A stretch of DNA of 64,000 bases from Flavobacteriaceae bacterium. GTDB taxonomy: Bacteria; Bacteroidota; Bacteroidia; Flavobacteriales; Flavobacteriaceae. The notes beneath the pieces were generated by a model. It made no database searches. It saw nothing but the letters and a program-made list of their open reading frames with translations, and was not told the DNA's origin. Both the position numbers and the translations under genes were made by a program. Numbering within the stretch: position 1 is the stretch's first letter; each line of letters starts with the position of its first letter. The DNA lies in assembly GCA_009926065.1 (NCBI GenBank), contig RFPP01000001.1:62001-126000 (forward strand). The letters run 5' to 3'. Of the stretch, positions 56,213 through 64,000 are shown piece after piece.

Positions 56213-57544
56213 TTAAATAAAAAATGAAAGTAACCAATATAGAATTCCAGCTAAAATAGCTGAAATCGGAATAGTGAGTATCCATGCCCATATTAAATTC
56301 ACAGTAACTCCCCATCTAACAGCGGAAACTCTTTTGGTTATTCCAACTCCAATTATTGAACCTGTAATGGTATGAGTTGTAGAAACAGGAATTTTAAAAT
56401 GTTCTGTCATAAATAATGTTAATGCACCCGAGGATTCAGCAACAACTCCTTCGAAAGCTGTTACTTTAGTAATTTTAGAACCCATTGTTTTAACTATTTT
56501 CCATCCGCCACTTAGAGTACCTAATGCAATTATTGAATAACACGTTAAAGGAATCCATGATGGAATAGAACCATCTATTTTAATTCCATTATGTTCTGAG
56601 GGTAGAATTACATTTAGATCTAACCATCCATCTGACATATTTACATCTGGATTTGTCTTAATATAAACAGCAACAGCAGCAGCAATTATACCCATAACTT
56701 TTTGTGAATCGTTACCACCATGGCCTAAACTAAAAGCTGCAGATGATAAAAGCTGCATTTTTTTTAAAATAGCCTCCGACTTCGAAAAAGAAAAACTACT
56801 AAAAACTAAATTAAAAAAAGCCAAACTAAAAAAAATAAAACCTACTAATAGCCATTTAATATTTGCGGGATAGGCAATGATTGAAAGAAATTTACTTTCA
56901 AAACGGGCATCTTTAGTATCAATGTCATATTTTAATACTGAACTTAAAAACCATATAGCTAATAAAATCAAAGAAATAGTTAAAAGTTTTGGCATAATTT
57001 TTTTCTTAGATGAATAAATCATCCATAAAGAAATAAAATATGAAATCACCATACCTATCAAAGGAGCAAAAAGTATAAATAAAACAACTATTAAAACGCC
57101 TGATGGTAATAATTCTCCTTCTTTTGCAGCTTTAATCCAGTTTACAATTTTAAAACCAGCATGTTCTGGATCTGAAACCTCTCTAAAACCATGAGCAATA
57201 GCAGCACCGGCAAAACCCCCAATTAATGTGTGAGATGAAGAGGATGGAATGCCTTTCCACCATGTAATTAAGTTCCAAATTATAGCAGCAATAATTCCTG
57301 CTAAAATCACGGTTAAGTTGATACTACTAGTGTGGGCTGTTTTTGCAACGGTATCAGCCACTCCAAAACCAAAAACCCAATAAGCAACAAAATTAAAGAA
57401 AGCTGCCCAAACAACCGCTTGAAAAGGTGTTAGCACTTTTGTTGCAACAATGGTAGCAATTGAATTTGCGGCATCGTGAAAACCATTAATATAATCAAAT
57501 AGCAATGCTAAAACTATAATAAGTATAAGTATATTAAATTCCAT
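56213..57544 (-). CDS. Inorganic phosphate transporter, PiT family
   Basis: A 443-residue sodium- or proton-coupled phosphate permease with about 10 membrane helices. The duplicated PiT signature appears as FDYINGFHDAANSIATIVATK near the N-terminus and FSLGHGGNDSQKVMG in the second half. It is 28 bases downstream of the DUF47 gene on the same strand; the two form the classic PiT-accessory pair. Confidence 0.94.
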   Translation of the reverse strand: MEFNILILIIVLALLFDYINGFHDAANSIATIVATKVLTPFQAVVWAAFFNFVAYWVFGFGVADTVAKTAHTSSINLTVILAGIIAAIIWNLITWWKGIPSSSSHTLIGGFAGAAIAHGFREVSDPEHAGFKIVNWIKAAKEGELLPSGVLIVVLFILFAPLIGMVISYFISLWMIYSSKKKIMPKLLTISLILLAIWFLSSVLKYDIDTKDARFESKFLSIIAYPANIKWLLVGFIFFSLAFFNLVFSSFSFSKSEAILKKMQLLSSAAFSLGHGGNDSQKVMGIIAAAVAVYIKTNPDVNMSDGWLDLNVILPSEHNGIKIDGSIPSWIPLTCYSIIALGTLSGGWKIVKTMGSKITKVTAFEGVVAESSGALTLFMTEHFKIPVSTTHTITGSIIGVGITKRVSAVRWGVTVNLIWAWILTIPISAILAGILYWLLSFFI

Positions 57545-57572
57545 AATTAAAATTCAAAAAATTCATTGGAAA

Positions 57573-58217
57573 TTATGAATGTTTAACTGCAATAGATTCC
57601 AATACACTCGCAGCATTTTTACATTTGTCAGTAGCAGATTCTAATACTGAAAGTACTTCTTTATATTTGATAATGTTTTTAGCATCTGTTTCATTTTCAA
57701 ACAATTCAGATACTGCTTTATCATATACATTATCCGATTTGTTTTCTAATTTGTTAATTCGAGCACAAGCATCGGTAATGTTTTTAATCTTTTTAAAATT
57801 TCTTAGTTCTCTAACTGCTATGTCTATATTCTGACATGCTTCTAAATTGATTTCAGTTAATTTTCTTATGGATTTTGTAATTTTATCAACTTGATATAAT
57901 TTCATTCTACTAGCTGCACCATTTAAATTTCCAGCTACTGTATCTATCGCAGTGATTAATAAATAGATGTCTTCTCTGTCAAATGGAGTAATAAAATTTT
58001 TACTTAATTCTAAATTTGTTTGACGCGTTATATCTTCAATTTTACTCTCTAAATCTGTCATTTTTTGAAAAATATTCTCACGTTCTTTTAAGGGTGCATT
58101 TACAGCTTCATGAAGTTCAGTCGCAATTAAAATCAAATTTTTTGAGGCTTCTTCAAATAATGGAAAAAATTTTTTGTCTTTAGGGATTAAAAACTGAAAG
58201 ATACTGTTAGCATTCAT
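57573..58217 (-). CDS. DUF47 family phosphate-transport accessory protein (PhoU-like)
   Basis: A 214-residue helical protein of the DUF47/PhoU-divergent family. It is rich in long amphipathic helices (LEEASKNLILIATELHEAV...). DUF47 proteins sit in operons with PiT transporters and likely control phosphate uptake. It is first in the unit and has a -7 box upstream. Confidence 0.92.
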   Translation of the reverse strand: MNANSIFQFLIPKDKKFFPLFEEASKNLILIATELHEAVNAPLKERENIFQKMTDLESKIEDITRQTNLELSKNFITPFDREDIYLLITAIDTVAGNLNGAASRMKLYQVDKITKSIRKLTEINLEACQNIDIAVRELRNFKKIKNITDACARINKLENKSDNVYDKAVSELFENETDAKNIIKYKEVLSVLESATDKCKNAASVLESIAVKHS

Positions 58218-58244
58218 AAATTATTTTTTTTTATATAATATTTA

Positions 58245-58252
58245 CAAATATA
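58245..58252 (-). promoter_or_regulatory. Putative -7 box for the DUF47-PiT operon
   Basis: On the minus strand TATATTTG, 27 bases before the DUF47 ATG. No -33 TTG at the normal spacing. Confidence 0.45.
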
Positions 58253-58467
58253 TCTATTCAATGTTAGCTTAACGTTAACAAATGAAAAAAAAACAAAAAA
58301 ATAAAATTCCTATAAAAAGTTATTATTTTAAATGACCTAACAAAAATAATCTATTATTAAATAAATATCATTTATACTATAAATAAAATTGTAACAATTA
58401 AACACCTATTTATATTAATGAATTTAGTAATTTAGCAATTATTATAATTCGAATTTCAGTTAACCAT

Positions 58468-60096
58468 ATGGATATTAATTTTAATAAAAACGAAGATCAT
58501 AACAAACTCTTATTAACTGATTTAAAGCAAAAATTTGCAAAAATAAAATTAGGTGGTGGTGAAAAACGTATCGAAAAATTACATGCTGAAGGAAAAATGA
58601 CAGCTCGCGAACGCATCGATTATTTGCTTGACGCCAATGCGAAGAATATTGAAATTGGTGGCTTTGTGGGTTATGGGATGTATGAAGAACACGGCGGTTG
58701 TCCTTCTGGAGGTGTAGTAGTAAAAATTGGTTATATCAAAGGAAAACAATGCGTTGTTGTAGCAAATGATGCAACAGTTAAAGCAGGAGCTTGGTTTCCA
58801 ATTACAGCTAAAAAGAATTTAAGAGCGCAAGAAATTGCAATGGAAAATCGTTTACCAATTATCTATTTGGTAGATTCGGCAGGAGTCTATTTGCCTTTGC
58901 AAGATGAAATATTTCCTGACAAAGAACATTTTGGCCGAATTTTCAGAAATAATGCTCATATGAGTAGCATGGGAATTACACAAATTGCCGCCGTTATGGG
59001 AAGCTGCGTCGCTGGTGGGGCCTATCTTCCAATAATGAGTGACGAAGCTATGATTGTAGATAAAACAGGAAGTATCTTTTTAGCAGGAAGCTATTTGGTG
59101 AAAGCTGCAATTGGTGAAACTATTGATAATGAAATACTTGGAGGAGCAACAACCCATTGTGAAATTTCAGGAGTTACCGATTATAAAGCTAAAAATGATA
59201 AAGATGCTTTAGACAGAATAAAAAATATCGTTTCTAAAATTGGCGATTTTGATAAAGCGGGATTCAACAGAGAAAAGTCGCAAAAACCAGCATTTGATGA
59301 AAAAGAAATCTATGGGATTTTACCAAAAACAAGAAACGAACAATACGATATGAACGAAATCATCAAGCGATTGGTTGATAATTCTGAATTCGAAACTTAC
59401 AAAGATGGTTATGGACAAACAATAATAACAGGTTACGCCAGAATAGATGGATGGGCTGTAGGGATTGTTGCTAATCAGCGAACTGTTTTAAAATCTAAAA
59501 CTGGCGAAATGCAATTTGGTGGTGTAATCTATTCCGATTCTGCTGATAAAGCAACTCGTTTTATAGCCAATTGTAACCAAAAGAAAATTCCGCTTGTTTT
59601 TATTCAAGATGTTACAGGATTCATGGTAGGTTCAAAATCGGAACACGGAGGGATTATTAAAGATGGTGCCAAAATGGTCAATGCTGTGGCCAATTCGGTT
59701 GTGCCAAAATTTACTATAATTGTTGGTAATTCCTATGGTGCTGGAAATTATGCCATGTGTGGAAAAGCCTACGATCCAAGATTAATATTTGCATGGCCAA
59801 GTGCTGAATTAGCCGTTATGGGCGGAACACAAGCAGCGAAGGTATTAGCACAAATTGAAACTTCTTCGCTCAAGGCAAAAGGTGAAACCGTAGATAAAAT
59901 AAAAGAAAAAGAAGTTTTCGATAAAATAAAAGCACGTTACGATGAGCAAGTTTCGCCTTATTATGCAGCTTCCAGACTTTGGACAGATGCAATTGTTGAT
60001 CCCTTGGATACTAGAACTTGGATATCGATGGGTATTGAAGCTGCCAACCACTCTCCTATCGAAAAGAAATTTAATATGGGTGTTTTACAAGTTTAA
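58468..60096 (+). CDS. Acyl-CoA carboxylase, carboxyltransferase (beta) subunit
   Basis: A 542-residue carboxyltransferase of the propionyl/methylcrotonyl-CoA carboxylase beta group. It moves carboxyl from biotin to the acyl-CoA. Two crotonase-fold halves are visible: the N-terminal acyl-CoA-binding (VDSAGVYLPLQDEIFP, GSCVAGGAYLP) and the C-terminal biotin-binding (QDVTGFMVGSKSEHGG, GNSYGAGNYAMCG). The segment TARER and the overall pattern resemble MccB. The biotin-carboxylase (alpha) subunit is not adjacent. The exact acyl substrate is therefore uncertain. Confidence 0.9.
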   Translation: MDINFNKNEDHNKLLLTDLKQKFAKIKLGGGEKRIEKLHAEGKMTARERIDYLLDANAKNIEIGGFVGYGMYEEHGGCPSGGVVVKIGYIKGKQCVVVANDATVKAGAWFPITAKKNLRAQEIAMENRLPIIYLVDSAGVYLPLQDEIFPDKEHFGRIFRNNAHMSSMGITQIAAVMGSCVAGGAYLPIMSDEAMIVDKTGSIFLAGSYLVKAAIGETIDNEILGGATTHCEISGVTDYKAKNDKDALDRIKNIVSKIGDFDKAGFNREKSQKPAFDEKEIYGILPKTRNEQYDMNEIIKRLVDNSEFETYKDGYGQTIITGYARIDGWAVGIVANQRTVLKSKTGEMQFGGVIYSDSADKATRFIANCNQKKIPLVFIQDVTGFMVGSKSEHGGIIKDGAKMVNAVANSVVPKFTIIVGNSYGAGNYAMCGKAYDPRLIFAWPSAELAVMGGTQAAKVLAQIETSSLKAKGETVDKIKEKEVFDKIKARYDEQVSPYYAASRLWTDAIVDPLDTRTWISMGIEAANHSPIEKKFNMGVLQV

Positions 60097-60100
60097 AAAA

Positions 60101-60556
60101 ATGAAAAAAATAATTTATTTTATATTGACATTATTAATATTATCCTGTTCATCGGACGATACAGTGATTGACGAACCTATTCAAACTCCTACTTTTCAGG
60201 TTGATTTGTTATTAAAAAGGTGGCAGTTTGATAAAATTACTTATAATGGAAATACATTTGATTATATGCATCAACCAAACTGTTTGAAAGATGAATTTAC
60301 TTTTGCAAACCAGCAAGGACAAATAAGACAATATAACGAACTTGTATTTACAAATAGTAGTTGTTCTACAAATAGTTTAAACTTAGAATGGAGAATAAAA
60401 AATGACATTATTTCATTTTACTTTGGCGATGTTTTTATAACTAATTATAAAGTAATGTCATTAACTGACACTAAATTCGTATTCTCTATTTACAGAGATG
60501 TAGATAGAGATTCCATTTTAGATTTAATTATTCTTGAAGCCATTCCTTACCAATAA
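60101..60556 (+). CDS. Small secreted lipoprotein, lipocalin-like
   Basis: A 151-residue lipoprotein with the signal sequence KKIIYFILTLLILSC (Cys at about 16) followed by SSDD, typical of outer-membrane or exported lipoproteins in this group. The mature part (LLKRWQFDKITYNGNTFDY) resembles the lipocalin-like pattern seen at 41154. The start is the ATG at 60101, four bases past the carboxylase stop. The longer frame beginning at 59942 is internal to the carboxylase gene. Unknown function. Confidence 0.75.
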   Translation: MKKIIYFILTLLILSCSSDDTVIDEPIQTPTFQVDLLLKRWQFDKITYNGNTFDYMHQPNCLKDEFTFANQQGQIRQYNELVFTNSSCSTNSLNLEWRIKNDIISFYFGDVFITNYKVMSLTDTKFVFSIYRDVDRDSILDLIILEAIPYQ

Positions 60557-60566
60557 ATTTCTTTTT

Positions 60567-62171
60567 ATGAAAATTCTTTCATTATTACCATTACTTTTTT
60601 TCAATTTATCAAGTGCACAAGAACCAACAACAAGAAAAGACTCTTTAAAAGGAAGCTTAAGAATTGAGAGAACCTGTTACAATGTATTGCGTTATGATTT
60701 GAATATAAAAGTTACTCCAACGGAAAAATATATTGTAGGTTACAATGAAATCACATTTAAAGTTGTTACAAATACTAAGAAAATTCAATTGGATTTATTT
60801 AATAATATGAAAATTGACAGTATTGTTTTTAACAATAAAAAGCTAAAATTTAAAAGAGAATACGATGCTGTTTTCATTAATTTAGGAAAAGAACTAACAG
60901 CAGAATCTGAAAACAAAATTCGTTTTTACTATTCTGGAAATCCCATAATTGCTCAAAAAGCTCCATGGGATGGTGGTTTTGTATACAATACCGATAGCAA
61001 TGGAAAAGACTGGGTGGGAGTTGCAGTTCAAGGAACAGGTTCTAGTTTATGGTATCCATGCAAAGACACACAATCTGATGAACCAGATTTAGGAGCCACG
61101 ATAAAAGTTGCAGTTCCAAACGGATTAATGAATGTTTCTAATGGAAGATTCAAAGGAAGCGAAGACTTAAAAAATGGTTATACTCGCTGGGATTGGGAAG
61201 TAATAAATACTATAAATAATTATGACATTACTTTAAATATTGCCGATTATACCCATTTTGGTGAAAACTACAAAGGTTTAGATTTGGATTTTTATGTATT
61301 ACGCGAAAATGAAGCTAGAGCAAAACTTCAATTTGAACAAGTTAAACCAATGCTGGATTGCTTTCAAAGTAAGTTTGGTGAATACCCATTTAAAGAAGAT
61401 GGCTATAAATTAGTTGAAACCCCTTATTTAGGTATGGAACATCAAAGTGCTGTTGCATACGGTAATAAATATGAAAATGGTTATCTAGGAGGCGACCTGT
61501 CACGAACAGGAATTGGTATGTTATTCGACTTTATAATTATTCACGAAAGTGGTCATGAATGGTTTGGAAACAGTATTACCTCTCGGGATATTGCCGACAT
61601 GTGGATTCACGAAGGTTTTACATGCTATTCTGAATCGGTATTTTTAGAATGTCAATATGGAATTGAAAAAGCGCAGCAATATATCAATGGATTGAAAAAA
61701 AATATTAAAAACGATGAACCAATAATTGCTAAATATGGGGTAAATAAAGAAGGTTCTGGCGATATGTATTATAAAGGTGCGTTAATGTTAAATACAATCA
61801 GACATATCTTAAATGATGATAATAAATGGTGGAAAATAATTTTGGAGTACTCTACTACCTTCAAATATAAAATTATAGATACAGAAACTGTACTTACCTT
61901 CTTTAATGAAAGAATCGGCATGGATTTAACTTCCATATTTAATCAATATTTACGCCATACTTCAATCCCTAAATTAGAATTAAAAATTGATAACTATAAA
62001 TTATGTTATCGTTGGAACGCATCAGAACCCAACTTTGAAATGCCTGTTGACATTAAAATAAAAGGAGAAAAAATTAGAATTAACGCAACAAGCAAATGGG
62101 TGAAGTCAAGAATTGTTGTTGAATCTACTAAAGAAGTTGAAATTCAAAAAAATGATTTTCTAGTGAACTAA
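60567..62171 (+). CDS. M1 family metallopeptidase, short secreted form
   Basis: A 534-residue M1 peptidase with a signal peptide (MKILSLLPLLFFNLSSAQ). The start ATG at 60567 follows the lipoprotein stop by 10 bases; an earlier in-frame ATG lies in that gene. The recognition motif is LGMEHQSA near residue 289 and the zinc site HESGHEWFGN near 325, with a downstream Glu in WIHEGFTCYSES. It lacks the long C-terminal helical domain of the 690-residue paralogue at 11585. Its stop overlaps the convergent AMP-ligase gene by four bases. Confidence 0.92.
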   Translation: MKILSLLPLLFFNLSSAQEPTTRKDSLKGSLRIERTCYNVLRYDLNIKVTPTEKYIVGYNEITFKVVTNTKKIQLDLFNNMKIDSIVFNNKKLKFKREYDAVFINLGKELTAESENKIRFYYSGNPIIAQKAPWDGGFVYNTDSNGKDWVGVAVQGTGSSLWYPCKDTQSDEPDLGATIKVAVPNGLMNVSNGRFKGSEDLKNGYTRWDWEVINTINNYDITLNIADYTHFGENYKGLDLDFYVLRENEARAKLQFEQVKPMLDCFQSKFGEYPFKEDGYKLVETPYLGMEHQSAVAYGNKYENGYLGGDLSRTGIGMLFDFIIIHESGHEWFGNSITSRDIADMWIHEGFTCYSESVFLECQYGIEKAQQYINGLKKNIKNDEPIIAKYGVNKEGSGDMYYKGALMLNTIRHILNDDNKWWKIILEYSTTFKYKIIDTETVLTFFNERIGMDLTSIFNQYLRHTSIPKLELKIDNYKLCYRWNASEPNFEMPVDIKIKGEKIRINATSKWVKSRIVVESTKEVEIQKNDFLVN

Positions 62172-63214
62172 ACCAAATTTAAAGTCTCTTTTCTTTTTAT
62201 TTTACCACTTTCCGTTTCTATAAAACTAGAAATAAAGTGAATTATTTTAGGTTTTTCGTAAGCCAATAAATCATTAAATAAATTATCATCAAGTGGAATT
62301 GGACTTCCTTCCACAATAAGTGCTAATAGTTCTCCTAATTGATCATCAGCTAGTCCAGCTACAAAAAAACGTCTTTGTAATTTAGGAGCCAATTTCATTT
62401 CTATTATTTCCGGAAAAAGCTTCACTCCGCCACTATTAATCACATTATCTATTCTTCCGAGAAGCTCAAATTCAGAATTACTAATAATATTTACCACATC
62501 ATTCGTGATAATACTCGAATTAGAAATATAAGGAACATCGATAACCAAACAATTTCTATTATCTGAAGAAATAGTAACATTTGGAAGGACTGAAAAAAAA
62601 TTATCACTTATTTTCTTTGCTGCAATATGCGTAATTGTTTCGGTCATTCCGTAGGTTTCATATACTAATGTTGGTAAACCTAACAATTGCTTTCTGAGAT
62701 TTTGATTAATTTTTGCACCCCCAATTATTAATTTTCTAACATTAATTAGCTCATTAATCGAGTTTTCTGCCTGAAGCGGAACCATAGCAACAAAATCATA
62801 AACCTTGTTATTATTAATTAAAGGACTTGAAGTAGGCATGATAAAATCCATTTCGAATCCTAAAAAAAAACTTCGAATTAGCATCATTTTGCCTGCAATA
62901 TAATTGGTTGACAAACAATTTAAAACACGATTGCCAGCACTTAAATCAAAATATTTGGCTGTTGCCAATGCTGAAATAACCATTGCCTGCTTTTCAATTT
63001 TGATTTTTTTGGGCGTTCCTGTAGTTCCAGAAGTAGTAACGACGATAAATGAATTAGAATTAAACCAATCTAGTATAAATTCACCCGTTATTTTTTCAAA
63101 ATCTTTACCTTCCTTAATAAAATCGTTGGCAAGGGTGACTAAGTCTTTTTGATTAAGGGAAATTCCGTTCCATTTGAAATTAGGATGTATTTTATTATAA
63201 CCTGATTTATTCAT
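62168..63214 (-). CDS. AMP-binding acyl-CoA ligase, MenE-like (probable o-succinylbenzoate-CoA ligase)
   Basis: A 348-residue ANL-superfamily enzyme. The ATP-binding loop is TSGTTGTPKK at 61-70, the ATP-contacting YETYGMTET motif follows, and the C-terminal hinge and lysine region is LLGRIDNVINSGGVKLFP with SGKIKRKETL at the end. It is shorter than typical ligases (about 450-550), mainly through a reduced N-terminal domain. In Bacteroidota such short forms are annotated as MenE (menaquinone pathway). No men gene is in view, so the assignment is tentative. Its start overlaps the stop of the upstream CPBP gene by eight bases, indicating coupling. Confidence 0.8.
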   Translation of the reverse strand: MNKSGYNKIHPNFKWNGISLNQKDLVTLANDFIKEGKDFEKITGEFILDWFNSNSFIVVTTSGTTGTPKKIKIEKQAMVISALATAKYFDLSAGNRVLNCLSTNYIAGKMMLIRSFFLGFEMDFIMPTSSPLINNNKVYDFVAMVPLQAENSINELINVRKLIIGGAKINQNLRKQLLGLPTLVYETYGMTETITHIAAKKISDNFFSVLPNVTISSDNRNCLVIDVPYISNSSIITNDVVNIISNSEFELLGRIDNVINSGGVKLFPEIIEMKLAPKLQRRFFVAGLADDQLGELLALIVEGSPIPLDDNLFNDLLAYEKPKIIHFISSFIETESGKIKRKETLNLV

Positions 63215-64000
63215 TTGCTATTGAATCCGGTGGATTCACCCTACCCGTTAATTTTTCCATCCAATTGGTCCATTTGTATTTTTTTGCAAGAATAAATAGA
63301 ATTAAAGGATAGGTAATAGCAATAGAAATAATCATTTCAATTAAAGTATTAGAAGTATTTTCAACTCCAGAATATTTAAATAATGCATCTGTTTGTAAAG
63401 CAGAAAATTCAGAAGTTAATAATAATGAAACCATTAAATTATTGCCAAAATGAAACCCTAAGGCCAATTCCATTCCTTCATCCATTAAAGTCATAACGCC
63501 CAGCAAAAAACCAGTTCCAATATAAAAAATCATAACACCAAAGCCCATTTCTGCTACTTCAGGGTTAGCTGTATGTAATAGTCCAAAAACAATTGAAGTA
63601 AAAAGCAAAGGAAACCATCGATTTCTAACTACAATTCCTATTTGCTGCATCAAATAGCCACGAAATAGATATTCTTCTAGTCCTATCTGAAAAGGAAATA
63701 AAATCAAACTTATAAAAAGTAAAATAAAGAAATTTAAAGGTTTAAAATTCCAAACAATATTTGAATTATCAATGTAATATGATATCAAAAAACCTACAAC
63801 GGAAATAATTACTATTAATCCAAAAGAAAAAAAGATACGTTTAAAATCTACTTTAGGTCTTGAAGTTGTTAAGCTTAAAATACTTCTATTATTTAAGGTA
63901 TAAACCAATAAAAAAAGTAAACCTAAAAGAAATGCAAATGGAATAAGATTAATTATCAAACTCAGATTATTTGGAATATCTTTCATTAAATCATAAGAAG
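63207..64000 (-). CDS. CPBP family intramembrane metalloprotease (partial, cut by window end)
   Basis: A CPBP (CAAX protease/bacteriocin-processing) membrane protease with several helices. Motif 1 is GLEEYLFRGYL with E104, E105 and R109 (counting from the ATG at 63986), motif 2 is FGLLHTANPE and motif 3 is LGFHFGNNL. The reading frame stays open from 63986 to the window edge (reading SYDL before that Met), and family members have one or two more N-terminal helices. So the true start is probably outside. The stop overlaps the MenE-like gene by eight bases. Confidence 0.88.
   Translation of the reverse strand, partial: SYDLMKDIPNNLSLIINLIPFAFLLGLLFLLVYTLNNRSILSLTTSRPKVDFKRIFFSFGLIVIISVVGFLISYYIDNSNIVWNFKPLNFFILLFISLILFPFQIGLEEYLFRGYLMQQIGIVVRNRWFPLLFTSIVFGLLHTANPEVAEMGFGVMIFYIGTGFLLGVMTLMDEGMELALGFHFGNNLMVSLLLTSEFSALQTDALFKYSGVENTSNTLIEMIISIAITYPLILFILAKKYKWTNWMEKLTGRVNPPDSIANE

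Noticed and set aside
1..64000. tRNA, rRNA, CRISPR arrays, transposases or prophage genes
   Set aside because: I scanned the intergenic regions and saw none of the GC-rich cloverleaf segments, regularly spaced repeats, or transposase-like proteins.

Overview
This window looks like a stretch of core chromosome from a member of the Flavobacteriaceae, most likely Flavobacterium or a close relative. The DNA is very AT-rich. Genes mostly lack Shine-Dalgarno sequences. Several start sites are preceded by the Bacteroidota-type -7 box TAnnTTTG. Type IX secretion features (PorQ, a type B sorting-domain protein) and Bacteroidota-specific families (THUMP-like methyltransferase, DUF3276/PUR protein, long NusB, flavobacterial TamB) support this. 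I saw no rRNA, tRNA, CRISPR array, prophage or transposase gene.

Layout. 1-9.7 kb: start of pfkA, a giant TamB-like protein and, divergently, tsaD-rsmE-DUF4159-methyltransferase-small secreted protein, then a VanX-like dipeptidase. 9.8-14.2 kb: a secreted lipoprotein, an M1 aminopeptidase and a DUF1697 protein. 14.3-24.5 kb: recG, a type B T9SS cargo protein, pheT, a thioredoxin-fold lipid/periplasmic protein and an ABC exporter. 24.5-32.4 kb: proline dehydrogenase, aroB, a polyamine cluster (tiny ORF, arginine decarboxylase, deoxyhypusine-synthase-like enzyme, acidic protein), DinB, Lrp, M14 peptidase. 32.4-41 kb: acyltransferase, rpsA with a structured leader, a repeat-rich spacer, nucleoside permease, cmk, porQ, lon. 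41-48.8 kb: small lipoprotein, MFS, M48 protease, two tandem msrB genes, hydrolase, pepT, yajC-DUF1573-nusB. 49-64 kb: second ABC exporter, PUR protein, cytochrome-like lipoprotein, a fused cyclophilin-FKBP, threonine aldolase, prfB with its programmed frameshift, lpxD-like, phosphate transporter with DUF47 partner, acyl-CoA carboxylase beta subunit, lipoprotein, second M1 peptidase, MenE-like ligase, and a CPBP protease cut by the window end.

Most genes are housekeeping. Points that merit a second look are: (1) the polyamine cluster, where no agmatinase lies between speA and the deoxyhypusine-synthase-like gene, and a 59-codon ORF begins almost exactly where the predicted transcript begins; (2) the prfB frameshift site, which carries a full internal AGGAGG although Bacteroidota ribosomes are known to sequester the anti-Shine-Dalgarno; (3) the inverted repeats in the rpsA leader; (4) a 250-base, GC-richer composite of inverted repeats between rpsA and the nucleoside permease; (5) a TamB gene whose membrane anchor lies upstream of any standard start codon; (6) two ABC half-exporters, one with a degenerate catalytic site. 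I did not find a clearly undescribed multi-gene system.
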